Below are positions 1 through 7,184 of a stretch of DNA of 11,007 bases, in pieces. How positions within the stretch are numbered: the stretch's first letter is position 1; each line of letters begins with the position of its first letter. A model generated the notes under the pieces. It searched no databases. It was not told the DNA's origin and saw nothing but the letters and a program-made list of their open reading frames with translations. The position numbers and the translations under genes were made by a program. The stretch is from Deltaproteobacteria bacterium (GTDB lineage: Bacteria; Desulfobacterota; Desulfobaccia; Desulfobaccales; Desulfobaccaceae). Location: positions 1 to 11,007 of the forward strand of contig VGSX01000105.1 of NCBI GenBank assembly GCA_016874895.1. The letters run 5' to 3'.

Positions 1-428
1 CAGCGCAACCTAAAGGTTGCGGCTACAAATCGCTCAATTTGGGTCATACTGAAGAAAAATGGGTGCAAGTAAATCAGCGCAACCTAAAGGTTGCGGCTAC
101 AAATCGCTCAATTTGGGTCATACTGAAAAAAGATGGGTTCAAGTAAATCAGCGCAACCTAAAGGTTGCGGCTACAAATCGCTCAATTTGGGTCATACTGA
201 AGAAAAATGGGTGCAAGTAAATCAGCGCAACCTAAAGGTTGCGGCTACAAATCGCTCAATTTGGGTCATACTGAAGAAAGATGGGTGCAAGTAAATCACC
301 GCAACCTAAAGGTTGCGGCTACAAATCGCTCAATTTGGGTCATACTGAAAAAAGATGGGTTCAAGTAAATCAGCGCAACCTAAAGGTTGCGGCTACAAAT
401 CGCTCAATTTGGGTCATACTGAAGAAAG
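1..428. repeat. 74-bp tandem repeat array, five full copies plus a partial sixth
   Basis: Copies begin at 1, 75, 149, 223, 297 and 371, an exact 74-bp period; the sixth breaks off at about 428 where AT-rich sequence begins. Every copy contains the palindrome CGCAACC-TAAA-GGTTGCG (7-bp arms, 4-base loop). In the copy starting at 297 a G-to-C change lengthens the stem to 8 bp. Copies differ mainly in a short variable stretch: copies 1 and 3 are identical (gaagaaaaatgggtgc), copies 2 and 5 share gaaaaaagatgggttc, and copy 4 is a third version. The unit is not a multiple of three and carries stops, so it is not coding. The left end is the window edge, so the array may continue. The palindrome resembles REP-like intergenic palindromes. 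The copies adjoin without unique spacers, so this is not a CRISPR. Confidence 0.95.
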
Positions 429-537
429 CATGTTAATAAAAATACATTATATCTAATTATTTTATAGAGATATGCATGGAAGGCCTGTACAATTGAGATG
501 GTCGTCAAACGATCTCAATACGATACAGGAGCTTCCC

Positions 538-1104
538 ATGCAAGCAAAAGATATCAAGCGACTCGTGATTAAGCAACTGAAGACCAACTTCCCTTACTGG
601 CGGCGCCTGACCAAGAAACAGAAAAAGGCCTTGGCTGAAGAAGCGCTTCGTGATGTCGTGGCACATTATGAGCCACAAGGGGCAAGCCAGGTGCCGCTCC
701 ACGAATTGACCAACATGCCGGCTCCGCCAGTCGGAGTTATCCAACTGTCGGAGATGGGAAAATTTATCGAGGATCGCACTCGTGGTTTCCTGCCGTTTAC
801 CAAGCACTGTTATCAACGGTATCTTGACGATCCGGAACTCCACCTGACTGATAGCTTACTGGATGACCGGGTGCTCAATAGCCTTCTGGCTTCCCCGAGT
901 TATACTCCGTCAATGCGGCGAGTCTCACCGGCGCACTTATTCCGGGCAGAACTCCTGAAGGCCTTACGCTATGCGGAAATGAGTTATCGCAAGTATTGTG
1001 CCCGCATGGTCAATAAGCTGAAAAATACAGCCGTGCGGGCTTTTGTACGTCTGCCGCTCCACAAGAACATTCTCGTGCATCATAGTCAGTCCGCGCAACT
1101 CTGA
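538..1104 (+). CDS. Transposase-like protein, probably truncated N-terminal part
   Basis: The product is a 188-residue, basic, soluble protein. The ATG at 538 is chosen because AGGAG lies 6 bases upstream; an in-frame ATG at 472 has no ribosome binding site. The N-terminus (MQAKDIKRLVIKQLK, then WRRLTKKQKKALAEEALRDV) and the later PSYTPSMRRV, FRAELLKALRYAEMSYRKYCAR and RAFVRLPLHK stretches recall the N-terminal region of a transposase family of about 450 residues found in Desulfobacterota and methanogens. This comes from memory, not a search. In that family the equivalent of the last residues (LPLHKNILVHHSQ) is followed by a longer C-terminal catalytic part, which is absent here, so the gene looks truncated soon after the HHSQ stretch. 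The 74-bp array lies just upstream and a half-copy of a dispersed repeat just downstream, consistent with a decayed mobile region. No DDE or HUH catalytic set is visible. A stand-alone hypothetical protein is the alternative. Confidence 0.6.
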   Translation: MQAKDIKRLVIKQLKTNFPYWRRLTKKQKKALAEEALRDVVAHYEPQGASQVPLHELTNMPAPPVGVIQLSEMGKFIEDRTRGFLPFTKHCYQRYLDDPELHLTDSLLDDRVLNSLLASPSYTPSMRRVSPAHLFRAELLKALRYAEMSYRKYCARMVNKLKNTAVRAFVRLPLHKNILVHHSQSAQL

Positions 1105-1157
1105 CCCTTGTTTCCAGGAATACTTTTTTACAGGCTTTGAAACAGTTGTTAGCAAAA

Positions 1158-1217
1158 TTGTGATAATTATTTGAAATTATTTCTTTAGCTGACGGCTGTA
1201 AGCTGACCGCTGAAAGA
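1158..1217 (-). repeat. Half-copy of a dispersed inverted-repeat element
   Basis: Read on the minus strand, this segment matches the left end of the element at 8126-8273. They share an exact 20-base block (ttcagcggtcagcttacagc), then a tcagctaa block, then a looser AT-rich match ending in caaata-ttat. The opposite arm is not found nearby, so it is a truncated copy. It lies about 55 bp after the stop of the transposase-like gene. Confidence 0.7.
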
Positions 1218-1231
1218 TGCTCCATAAGAGT

Positions 1232-1395
1232 GAGCCAGCCGGGGCCAGCTCGGCCTCGGCCAGGCCGTAGAACCGCAGCGCTGCCGGCACCTGCCGGTTG
1301 GAGTAGCCCCGCTTTTCGTTTTCCAGCCAGACGGGGTTGGGGAAGGTCAGATACAAAATAATCGAGACATTCAACGCGCTCTGTGGTAACGTCAA
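1232..1395 (-). pseudogene. Possible gene remnant, perhaps the N-terminal region of an SF2 helicase
   Basis: A GC-rich minus-strand frame reads LTFPNPVWLENEK, then RGYSNRQVPAALRFYGL, then ends inside the dispersed repeat at about 1217. The order F-P-N-P, a KRGY-like run, V-P, then L-x-F-Y resembles, from memory, the start of DEAD/DEAH helicases of mobile and conflict-type elements, where it is usually followed by a VPRG-like motif. Here that motif is degraded (LAPAGS) and nothing of the helicase core follows. No ribosome binding site is evident. This is a weak call; the frame could be open by chance in GC-rich DNA. Confidence 0.3.
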
Positions 1396-1411
1396 ATCCG
1401 AAAAAAGTCTC

Positions 1412-1428
1412 GGGGTCAGATTGATCCC
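1412..1428. other. Small hairpin upstream of the deacetylase gene
   Basis: GGGGTCA-gat-TGATCCC forms a 7-bp stem (one G-T wobble) with a 3-base loop, 38 bp before the deacetylase start. No U-run follows on either strand, so it is a poor intrinsic terminator. It resembles the GGGGTCAG-type intergenic palindromes seen beside REP-associated transposases, but no such gene is visible here. It would lie in the leader of the deacetylase transcript if that promoter is further upstream. Confidence 0.5.
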
Positions 1429-1466
1429 GCCTTTCCTACCCTCGATCGTTTTAGGGAACTTGTGCC

Positions 1467-2294
1467 ATGAACCGACTTCTCCAATGCGTGGCGGGACTTT
1501 GCCTGATAATCCTGTGCAGTCAACCCCTTTTCGGGGCCCAGGAGCAGGTTGCGGTCCCGGTGTTGAATTATCATCGTTTCGGTCCCACCGTGGCGGATAG
1601 CATGACGGTGACCACTCCGGTGTTCGAGGCCCAGCTGAAGTGGCTGCAGGAAAACGGGTATACCGTGATACCCCTGCGCACTCTGGTGGATTATCTCCGG
1701 GGCCAGGGTCCTCCCCCGCCTCCGAAGTCCGTGGTGATCACCGCGGATGACGCCCATAAATCGGTTTATACCGACATGCTGCCCCTGGTGCGCAAGTACA
1801 ACATCCCCGTGACCCTGTTCATTTACCCCTCGGCGGTTTCCAATGCTTCGTATGTCATGACCTGGGAGCAGTTACGGGAACTGCAGCAGACCGGTCTGTT
1901 CGACATGCAGTCCCACACCTTCTGGCACCCTAATTTCAAGAAGGAAAAAAAGAAGCTCAAGCCGGAGGAGTATCAGAAACTGGTGGAGAGCCAGTTGTTG
2001 AAAGCCAGGGCCTCCCTGGAAAGACGGTTCGGCACCCCGGTGGACCTGCTGGCCTGGCCCTTCGGGATTTATGACGACGAACTGGAGAAGGCGGCGGACC
2101 AGGCCGGATACGTGGCTGCTTTCAGTATCGATCGCCGCCTGGCCGGCCCCACCGCAAGGATCATGTCTCAACCCCGTTATCTGATGGTCAACGGCGATGG
2201 TGTCAAAAACTTTTCGGCCATCATCACGGGAAAAGTAGTGGAAAAGTCCCCCAAAGGTGTACAGGGCAATACTGCTAAGCATCCACGCTATTAA
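1467..2294 (+). CDS. Secreted polysaccharide deacetylase, CE4 (NodB-like) family
   Basis: The predicted 275-residue metal-dependent hydrolase removes N- or O-acetyl groups from an extracellular or periplasmic polysaccharide. Residues 1-24 form a signal peptide with hydrophobic core LCLIILC and likely cleavage after FGA. The VPVLNYHRF strand at 30-38 is typical of the PgaB/IcaB-like branch. CE4 motif 1 is T92-A-D94-D95, normally T-F-D-D-G, so the phenylalanine and the glycine are replaced; the catalytic and metal aspartates remain. Motif 2 is S149-H150-T-F-W-H154-P155, the metal histidines. Motif 3 is W197-P-F-G with Y202-D-D. The length suits a single CE4 domain with a short C-terminal tail. 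An AGGGA lies about 10 bases before the ATG. It converges with the autotransporter gene and has no operon partner in view, so its substrate is unknown; exopolysaccharide or peptidoglycan are both possible. Confidence 0.9.
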   Translation: MNRLLQCVAGLCLIILCSQPLFGAQEQVAVPVLNYHRFGPTVADSMTVTTPVFEAQLKWLQENGYTVIPLRTLVDYLRGQGPPPPPKSVVITADDAHKSVYTDMLPLVRKYNIPVTLFIYPSAVSNASYVMTWEQLRELQQTGLFDMQSHTFWHPNFKKEKKKLKPEEYQKLVESQLLKARASLERRFGTPVDLLAWPFGIYDDELEKAADQAGYVAAFSIDRRLAGPTARIMSQPRYLMVNGDGVKNFSAIITGKVVEKSPKGVQGNTAKHPRY

Positions 2295-2295
2295 A

Positions 2296-2326
2296 GGCGG
2301 GATGCGCTGCGCTTTCCCGCCCTACA
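2296..2326. repeat. REP-like palindrome directly after the deacetylase stop
   Basis: GGCGGGA and TCCCGCC arms enclose an inner GCG/CGC pair. The sequence is nearly identical to the core of the two tandem units at 7969-8072 (here gctgcgc in place of gcttcgc). It starts one base after the TAA of the deacetylase gene, so it would form a strong 3' hairpin on that mRNA. No U-tract follows, which favours a role in 3'-end protection or Rho-dependent ending over intrinsic termination. Confidence 0.75.
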
Positions 2327-2400
2327 TAAGGCATCCCTCCGGGATAACCGTATATTGCCTGGCACGAGGGAACGGCGGTGCGTAACTTCCTTGGTTTTTA

Positions 2401-2445
2401 GGGCCAGGGATAGGTGCTTGGGGGCTGAGAGATATCCGCTGGCCC
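2401..2445. repeat. Imperfect 12-bp inverted repeat between convergent genes
   Basis: GGGCCAGGGATA at 2401-2412 pairs with TATCC-g-CTGGCCC at 2433-2445: 12 pairs with one bulged base and a 20-base loop. It lies 38 bp past the 3' end of the autotransporter gene and about 107 bp past the deacetylase stop. No U-run follows on either strand. It could end or stabilise either transcript; the role is inferred from position only. Confidence 0.55.
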
Positions 2446-2482
2446 GTCTCGTCGATCAGGTGGCTTTGAGATGCGCGCCGGC

Positions 2483-5400
2483 TCAGAAAGACCAGCGCAG
2501 CACCCCGCTGACGTTGTGGGTGCTGTTATTGCTCTGCCCCACTTCGGTGTTATAGTTCGCCTGAAGAAATACGTTGTGCTTGACCTCCACGGCCACCCCG
2601 GCCCCCAGAACGGCAAAATCCCGGCGGGGCGATTCGGTCCGATAGGAAAAGGTCCCGCCGGTCTGGCTCAAACGAGCGTTCAGGCCGCGGCTGTCATTGG
2701 AGAATTCATGCTGGTAGGAAGCTGCAACCTGGGGGACCACCCGGGCTTTGCCCGCCTTAAAGGGGCAGCTGAGCCGGACGCCCACCCCGCTCTGGAGGGA
2801 ATCCGCTTCCTGGGAGGAAATATTCAGGCTTAAGGCCCCCGCCCCGGTCTCGCTAAAACTTCCCACCCAGACCTTGGAGTAATTCAAGGAAACGTTCGGG
2901 GTGATAATCACCCGCGCCAGTTTCAGGTCGTAGCCGGTTTCAGCCCCGGCATTGAACTGGCTGCCGTTCACCGAGCTCTGGGCCACCCGGTTGATCCCGC
3001 CGAAAGCAAAGTTGCGCTTCATGTCGTAAAGGTTCAGGGTATATCCCAACGACCCGAACGCATAGAAATTCCCGGGATAATAGGCGCCGTAAACAAAGAA
3101 GGGAATACTGTCGGCCTTAGAGCTGCCCCCGGAGTTTTTATAGTCGGCCGAGGTGTGGTAATAACCGGTGCCGGCTCCCAGAATCAGCTTATCCCCGAAG
3201 CGGTAGTCGAATCCGAGGTTGAAGCCGAAGATGTTAAAATCATAACCGGTTCGATTGGGGGTGGTGCGCCAGTCTCCGATGGTGCCGAGAAAATCGGCGT
3301 AAATGCTCCAGGGGCGGTCCGGTGCCTGGGTTTGGCGTCCGGTCAAGAGGCTGCCGACGTCGGAGCCGTTATAAGCCAGCATCAAGCCCGCCAGCCGGGA
3401 GCCGGAAAACCGGGGGGTTCCCGCCCCGCCTCCGCCCTCTCCCCCTGTCCAACGGAGATAGGTGAGGCGGTTGGCCAGACTCCGCCACTGCAGGGCGGCT
3501 CCCGCCAGGCTCATGGCCGGCAGAATCTGCGCCTTATCCGGAGAAATCTGCTGATAGGCGTCCGGTAAGGCATTGGCCTCCATAGTGGACAGGGTGTCCA
3601 GGATCTGGGCCAGATCGCCGCTGGCGGTGTCCCGGACGCTGTTCAGCATGACCCCGACGTTGTACTGGTTGGCTGTCAAGGGCACGCCGGGATCGGCAAA
3701 GTCGCGCCCCCACCTGATCAGGTCGATGCTGTCAGGATGGTACACCAGCTTCCAGAGCAGGTCGGATAAGATAGTGGAAAACTCACCGCTTATCCCCCCG
3801 GTGGCCGTGATAATGCCGGGAAAAGCCTGGCCATAGGCGGGGTTGTAACCGCCCAGGAGCACCGGCTGCACGGTCCCGCCAACCTGGGCCATCCCGTCAA
3901 CCTCGATTTTATCGTAATTCGTGGGGGAGGCTAGTTCCACCACGTAGACGCCGGCTGCGGCCTGGGTAAAAGAGCCCTGGATATTCAGGGTGCCGGGCGA
4001 ACTACCGGGGTTTACCCGGCCGAAATTTGCCAGATCGCCCTCAATCAGCCCGAACCCTGTGAGATTATTGTGGTTCTCCAGGGGGCCGGTATAAATCCCG
4101 CCCCGAAGGTTGAAATCAGTAAAATTCAAGGTGCCGCCGTTGCGGATGAAGCGACCGCCGGTATTCAGGAAGAGGGTTCCGGCACTTAGGTTTCCTCCAT
4201 TCTGGGTTATAGTGCCGCCGGCGCCGATTTCCAAACCCTGGCCGTTAAAGGTCAGGCTGCGACCCGCCTCCACTGTCAGGTCGGAAAAATGCGCCATGCC
4301 ATTGCCCGCGGTAAAATCGGCGTTAAAAACGGCTGTCCCGGAATTAATCAGACGGCCCGTGAAGGTGCCGCTATCATAGGTATAGGTCCCCCGGTTTTCC
4401 AGGCTGCCCTGCACTTCGCCCCCCTGATGGTTGAATTGCTGGAAGTTGAGAGTTCCTCCGGTCTGGTTGAACAGGCCACCAGGGAAAAGATTAATGTTCT
4501 GGGCCGTCAGGGTTCCCCCTTGTAAATTATAGGTTCCCGAGCTGGCAGGTTCCGTGGCCAGGTTTAAATCACCAGTCAGGGTGTGGGTGCCGCCTGTCTG
4601 GGTGAAGAGGCCGGTGCCCGCATGGCCCAGGTGGAGATGAGTAGCGGAGAGAGCGCCGGCTTGCAGATTATAAGTGGCATTGCCGGTTGCCAGGGCTGCC
4701 ATCCAGATGGTGTCAGCTACGGTCGCAGTGCCCCCCGACTGGTTGAAGACGCCGGTGCCCTCGTAACCGAGGTAGAGATCGGCCATGGTCAGGGTGCCGT
4801 CCTGCAGATTATATTCCCCCCGGCCGGACAGGGACCGCCCCACCCCTAAATGGTGATTCAGGGTGGTGTTCCCTCCTTCCTGGGTGTAGGTGCTGGTGCC
4901 CACCTGGCTGTCCACAAAGATATATCCCAGACTCAAATTGTTGCCGGGGGCCTGGTGAAAGTCGGCAATGCCGCGCCGGCCGACGTTTAGGGAGCCTTCG
5001 GCAGGATCGCGGAAGGTCAAAGTGCCACCCCTGAAGTGATACGTGGCCCGGCCGGTATCTTCATCTGCCAGGTAAATGTTGTTAGTGATGAGCATCCCGC
5101 CTGTCTGGGTGAAGGTTCCATTTCCGGCATACCCGACATACAGTTCCCCCACGTCCAGGTCGCCCCCTTGCACATCAAAAGTACCTATACCACCTACCCC
5201 GCGCCCGACGCCCAAATGACCGATAACGGTGTTGGTCCCGGCGGTTTGCGTAAAAGCGCCGCTCCCGCCGTCGCCGACGAAAAGATCACCGCCCACCTCC
5301 AGCGCCCCGCCGCGCAGGTCGTACGTGCCGCTGCCACCGCCGGATAGCCCGAGAACCAGGTCCTCGGCTACCTCATGATCCCCGCCGGTTTGATTGACAA

Positions 5401-6220
5401 TGCCGGTGCCTTGATTCCCCACCCAGGTGTAGTTCGTCACCAGGATGCCTGGGCCTGACAGTTCATAATTTCCCTGGCTCCCCTCCACATAGCCCAGAAT
5501 CAATTCGTTAGTCACCGTGTGCCTACCGCCCGACTGAATAAAATCGCCCTGGCCGGCAAAACCAACAAAGCTGTAATTAGCCGACAGATTACCCCCAAGT
5601 AATTCATAGCTCCCCTGGCCGCCGACATTGGTCCCCAGGCCGAAATCGTTTTCCACTATGACGTTTGTGGGAGTGGCGGTATTTTGAGATTGAATAAAGA
5701 AGCCCTGGCCGAATTCCCCCACCACCAGATTGTTTGCCCGGAGGTCGCCGGCCTCCATGGTATAGCTGCCGCTGCTGCCGGTCTGACTTCCCAGGTAAAG
5801 GTATTCCGTCGCGGTCAGGGACCCTTCGGTCTGGTGCAACAGACCCTGATGGGTGTCCCCGATATAAAGGGTTCCCACCTGCAGGCTGCCGGTGAGGCCG
5901 GGATCAGCCAGACTCAGGGTCATGGTGCCGGTGCCGCTGGCGTTTATCCTGATGAGGTTCAAGGCGGGAATAGTTGGGAAAATATTGCGGTAAGTGGCGA
6001 TGCGGTTCTGGGTGTCAGCCTGTTCCAGGAAAGCGCTGTCCCCCGGGTTCGGCACATTCGGGGGGTTCCAGTTGGCCGCGGTCCCCCAATCCTGGGTTCC
6101 CGGCGCGCCTATCCAGTAATAATCGACCTGAGCCGACAGATTAGGGACCCAGCAACCCACCACCAGCCATACAACCAGGCTGGCCACCTTAAGCCAAGAC
6201 ACGAAAATTTTCCTTACCAT
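2483..6220 (-). CDS. Autotransporter (type Va) with repeat-rich beta-helix passenger and C-terminal beta-barrel
   Basis: The predicted product is a 1245-residue surface or secreted protein that exports its own passenger through the outer membrane. Residues 1-30 form a signal peptide (basic start, VASLVVWLVVGC core, likely cleavage after LSA). About ten passenger repeats of roughly 45-50 residues run from about 115 to 600. Each has a G-x-F-x-Q-x-G-G half, then an LxLG strand, then G-T-Y-x-L-x-G-G-x-L, the pattern of beta-helix autotransporter repeats. A FGRVNPGSSPGTL segment at about 734-746 is the typical end of the passenger core. The barrel covers about 968-1245, rich in alternating Y/F strands and ending in VLRWSF; the final phenylalanine is the usual signal for Bam-mediated assembly. 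ATG 6220 is chosen with GGGGG 7 bases upstream; an in-frame TTG at 6226 is too close to that site. A V-V-G-C sequence could be read as a lipobox. The passenger function (adhesin or other) cannot be told from sequence. A dispersed repeat lies just upstream. Confidence 0.95.
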   Translation of the reverse strand: MVRKIFVSWLKVASLVVWLVVGCWVPNLSAQVDYYWIGAPGTQDWGTAANWNPPNVPNPGDSAFLEQADTQNRIATYRNIFPTIPALNLIRINASGTGTMTLSLADPGLTGSLQVGTLYIGDTHQGLLHQTEGSLTATEYLYLGSQTGSSGSYTMEAGDLRANNLVVGEFGQGFFIQSQNTATPTNVIVENDFGLGTNVGGQGSYELLGGNLSANYSFVGFAGQGDFIQSGGRHTVTNELILGYVEGSQGNYELSGPGILVTNYTWVGNQGTGIVNQTGGDHEVAEDLVLGLSGGGSGTYDLRGGALEVGGDLFVGDGGSGAFTQTAGTNTVIGHLGVGRGVGGIGTFDVQGGDLDVGELYVGYAGNGTFTQTGGMLITNNIYLADEDTGRATYHFRGGTLTFRDPAEGSLNVGRRGIADFHQAPGNNLSLGYIFVDSQVGTSTYTQEGGNTTLNHHLGVGRSLSGRGEYNLQDGTLTMADLYLGYEGTGVFNQSGGTATVADTIWMAALATGNATYNLQAGALSATHLHLGHAGTGLFTQTGGTHTLTGDLNLATEPASSGTYNLQGGTLTAQNINLFPGGLFNQTGGTLNFQQFNHQGGEVQGSLENRGTYTYDSGTFTGRLINSGTAVFNADFTAGNGMAHFSDLTVEAGRSLTFNGQGLEIGAGGTITQNGGNLSAGTLFLNTGGRFIRNGGTLNFTDFNLRGGIYTGPLENHNNLTGFGLIEGDLANFGRVNPGSSPGTLNIQGSFTQAAAGVYVVELASPTNYDKIEVDGMAQVGGTVQPVLLGGYNPAYGQAFPGIITATGGISGEFSTILSDLLWKLVYHPDSIDLIRWGRDFADPGVPLTANQYNVGVMLNSVRDTASGDLAQILDTLSTMEANALPDAYQQISPDKAQILPAMSLAGAALQWRSLANRLTYLRWTGGEGGGGAGTPRFSGSRLAGLMLAYNGSDVGSLLTGRQTQAPDRPWSIYADFLGTIGDWRTTPNRTGYDFNIFGFNLGFDYRFGDKLILGAGTGYYHTSADYKNSGGSSKADSIPFFVYGAYYPGNFYAFGSLGYTLNLYDMKRNFAFGGINRVAQSSVNGSQFNAGAETGYDLKLARVIITPNVSLNYSKVWVGSFSETGAGALSLNISSQEADSLQSGVGVRLSCPFKAGKARVVPQVAASYQHEFSNDSRGLNARLSQTGGTFSYRTESPRRDFAVLGAGVAVEVKHNVFLQANYNTEVGQSNNSTHNVSGVLRWSF

Positions 6221-6248
6221 CTTCAACCCCCATTGGCAAAGGTCAGCA

Positions 6249-6380
6249 GTAAGCGTTCAGCTTTCAGCCATCAGGTAACAGAGTAAATCAAAATAGCTCG
6301 AATATTATGACTGCCTCCAGACTTCTTTGAAGAAATGACTTTTCTCATTGGTTTTTGATGAAAGCTGATTGCTTATCGCC
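6249..6380. repeat. Dispersed inverted-repeat element, copy between rplY and the autotransporter
   Basis: The left end gtaagcgttcagc is identical to the first 13 bases of the element at 8126. The right end, attggtttttgatgaaagctg and the attgct after it, matches that element's right end with only a few differences. The arms are inverted (GAAAGCTGA-N2-GCTTA against its complement) and about 82 bp apart, close to the 79 bp of the other copy; the centres differ. It starts 28 bp upstream of the autotransporter ATG, so it occupies the place where that gene's promoter and leader should be. Confidence 0.7.
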
Positions 6381-6390
6381 TTCGGTTAGC

Positions 6391-6429
6391 AAAACCGCTT
6401 TGGGGCCGGATTGCCCGGACCCAAAACGG
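6391..6429 (-). terminator. Rho-independent terminator of rplY
   Basis: On the minus strand, 33 bp past the L25 stop, CCG-T-TTTGGG-t-CCGG pairs with CCGG-c-CCCAAA-G-CGG around the loop gcaat. That is about 14 pairs with one G-U wobble and one mismatch, and it is followed at once by TTTT. The short U-run and GC-rich stem fit an intrinsic terminator reading away from rplY, which would separate it from the autotransporter gene downstream. Confidence 0.75.
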
Positions 6430-6462
6430 CAACATACCCTAAACAGCGTTCCCTGAGAAGTC

Positions 6463-7101
6463 CTAATGTGAGGTTTCGGCTTTCCTGGAGCCGCTGATAA
6501 CCTCGGGTTCGGTGGGCTCTGATACGGTTTCCGCCTCAATCTCCTCGCCCCTCGGGGCTGAGGCGATAACAATGACCTCTTCCGGGTCCGCCAGGATTTC
6601 CACGCCTTCGGGCGGGGTAATATCCTGCACCCTGATACTGTCGCCGATTTCCGCCAGGCCGGAGAGATCCACCATAAAGCGCTCGGGCAGATTTTCGGGG
6701 ATGCTCTCCACCTCGAGTTCGGTGAGGTTCGTCAGGATAATGGCCTGGGCGTCCTTAACCGCCGGGGCTGTTCCGGTCAGTTCGATGCCCACCTTGGCGC
6801 GCATCTTGGCGGTGCGCGACAGGACCTGGAAATCCAGGTGCACAACCTTTTTGGTTAATATGTCGCGTTTCTTCTCCCGCACCAGGGCCAGGTATTCCTT
6901 GCCGTCGAGGTTGATGGTCACCGTGCTGGACGAGGTCAGAGAGGATAATTTCGGTAACACTTCAACGGCGTTCAGCATGATGGGGGTGGAATCGATGCGA
7001 TGCCCGTAAATCACGGCCGGAATTTTTCCCTGGCGGCGCAGGGCGCCCACCTTTTTCCCGGTCAGGTCGCGTCTGCTTGCCTTTAAAACGACTTTTTCCA
7101 T
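6463..7101 (-). CDS. rplY: 50S ribosomal protein L25, long (TL5/CTC) form
   Basis: The 212-residue protein binds 5S rRNA in the central protuberance of the large subunit. The N-terminal L25 domain opens with MEKVVLKASRRDLTGKKVG and the hallmark GKIPAVIYG, and runs to about residue 90 with LVREKKRDILTKKVVHLDFQ. The C-terminal beta-rich TL5 domain follows (IELTGTAPAV, ELEVESIPENLPE, VDLSGLAEIGDSI, DPEEVIVIASAP), ending in an acidic, glutamate-rich tail. The length matches the CTC form, not the roughly 95-residue E. coli form. The ATG at 7101 is preferred because AAGGAG lies 9 bases upstream; earlier in-frame ATGs fall on or too near that site. In many bacteria rplY sits between prs and pth; neither is visible here, and a macrodomain gene is upstream instead. 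A hairpin leader upstream and a terminator downstream suggest its own regulated unit. Confidence 0.95.
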   Translation of the reverse strand: MEKVVLKASRRDLTGKKVGALRRQGKIPAVIYGHRIDSTPIMLNAVEVLPKLSSLTSSSTVTINLDGKEYLALVREKKRDILTKKVVHLDFQVLSRTAKMRAKVGIELTGTAPAVKDAQAIILTNLTELEVESIPENLPERFMVDLSGLAEIGDSIRVQDITPPEGVEILADPEEVIVIASAPRGEEIEAETVSEPTEPEVISGSRKAETSH

Positions 7102-7184
7102 ATTCATCAACTCCTTGAGCGATTTCAATAAAAACCCGGGACAGATGCGGTCCGCCGGTTCTCACGGCTCAGTGTAAGGGTTAT

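Noticed and set aside
1..428. CRISPR array
   Set aside because: The whole 74-bp unit repeats, including the part that would be the spacer; there are no unique spacers.
472..537. Upstream ATG start for the transposase-like gene
   Set aside because: No ribosome binding site precedes 472, while AGGAG stands 6 bases before the ATG at 538.
2401..2480. TPP riboswitch, because of ggggCTGAGA and a later GATCAGG
   Set aside because: The conserved second half (CTGATCTGG followed by the TAATGCCAGCG-like block) is absent, the spacing is wrong, and no gene follows in that direction.
6150..6165. Lipoprotein signal (V-V-G-C) in the autotransporter
   Set aside because: An LSA site follows shortly after and type Va autotransporters normally use signal peptidase I; noted as ambiguity only.
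3155..6286. Several plus-strand open frames of 80-200 residues inside the autotransporter gene
   Set aside because: They are antisense shadows of a GC-rich repetitive gene, have no ribosome binding sites and show proline/alanine/arginine-rich composition.
6512..7009. 165-residue plus-strand frame antisense to rplY
   Set aside because: It is serine/arginine-rich and low in complexity, with no family features; rplY on the other strand is unmistakable.
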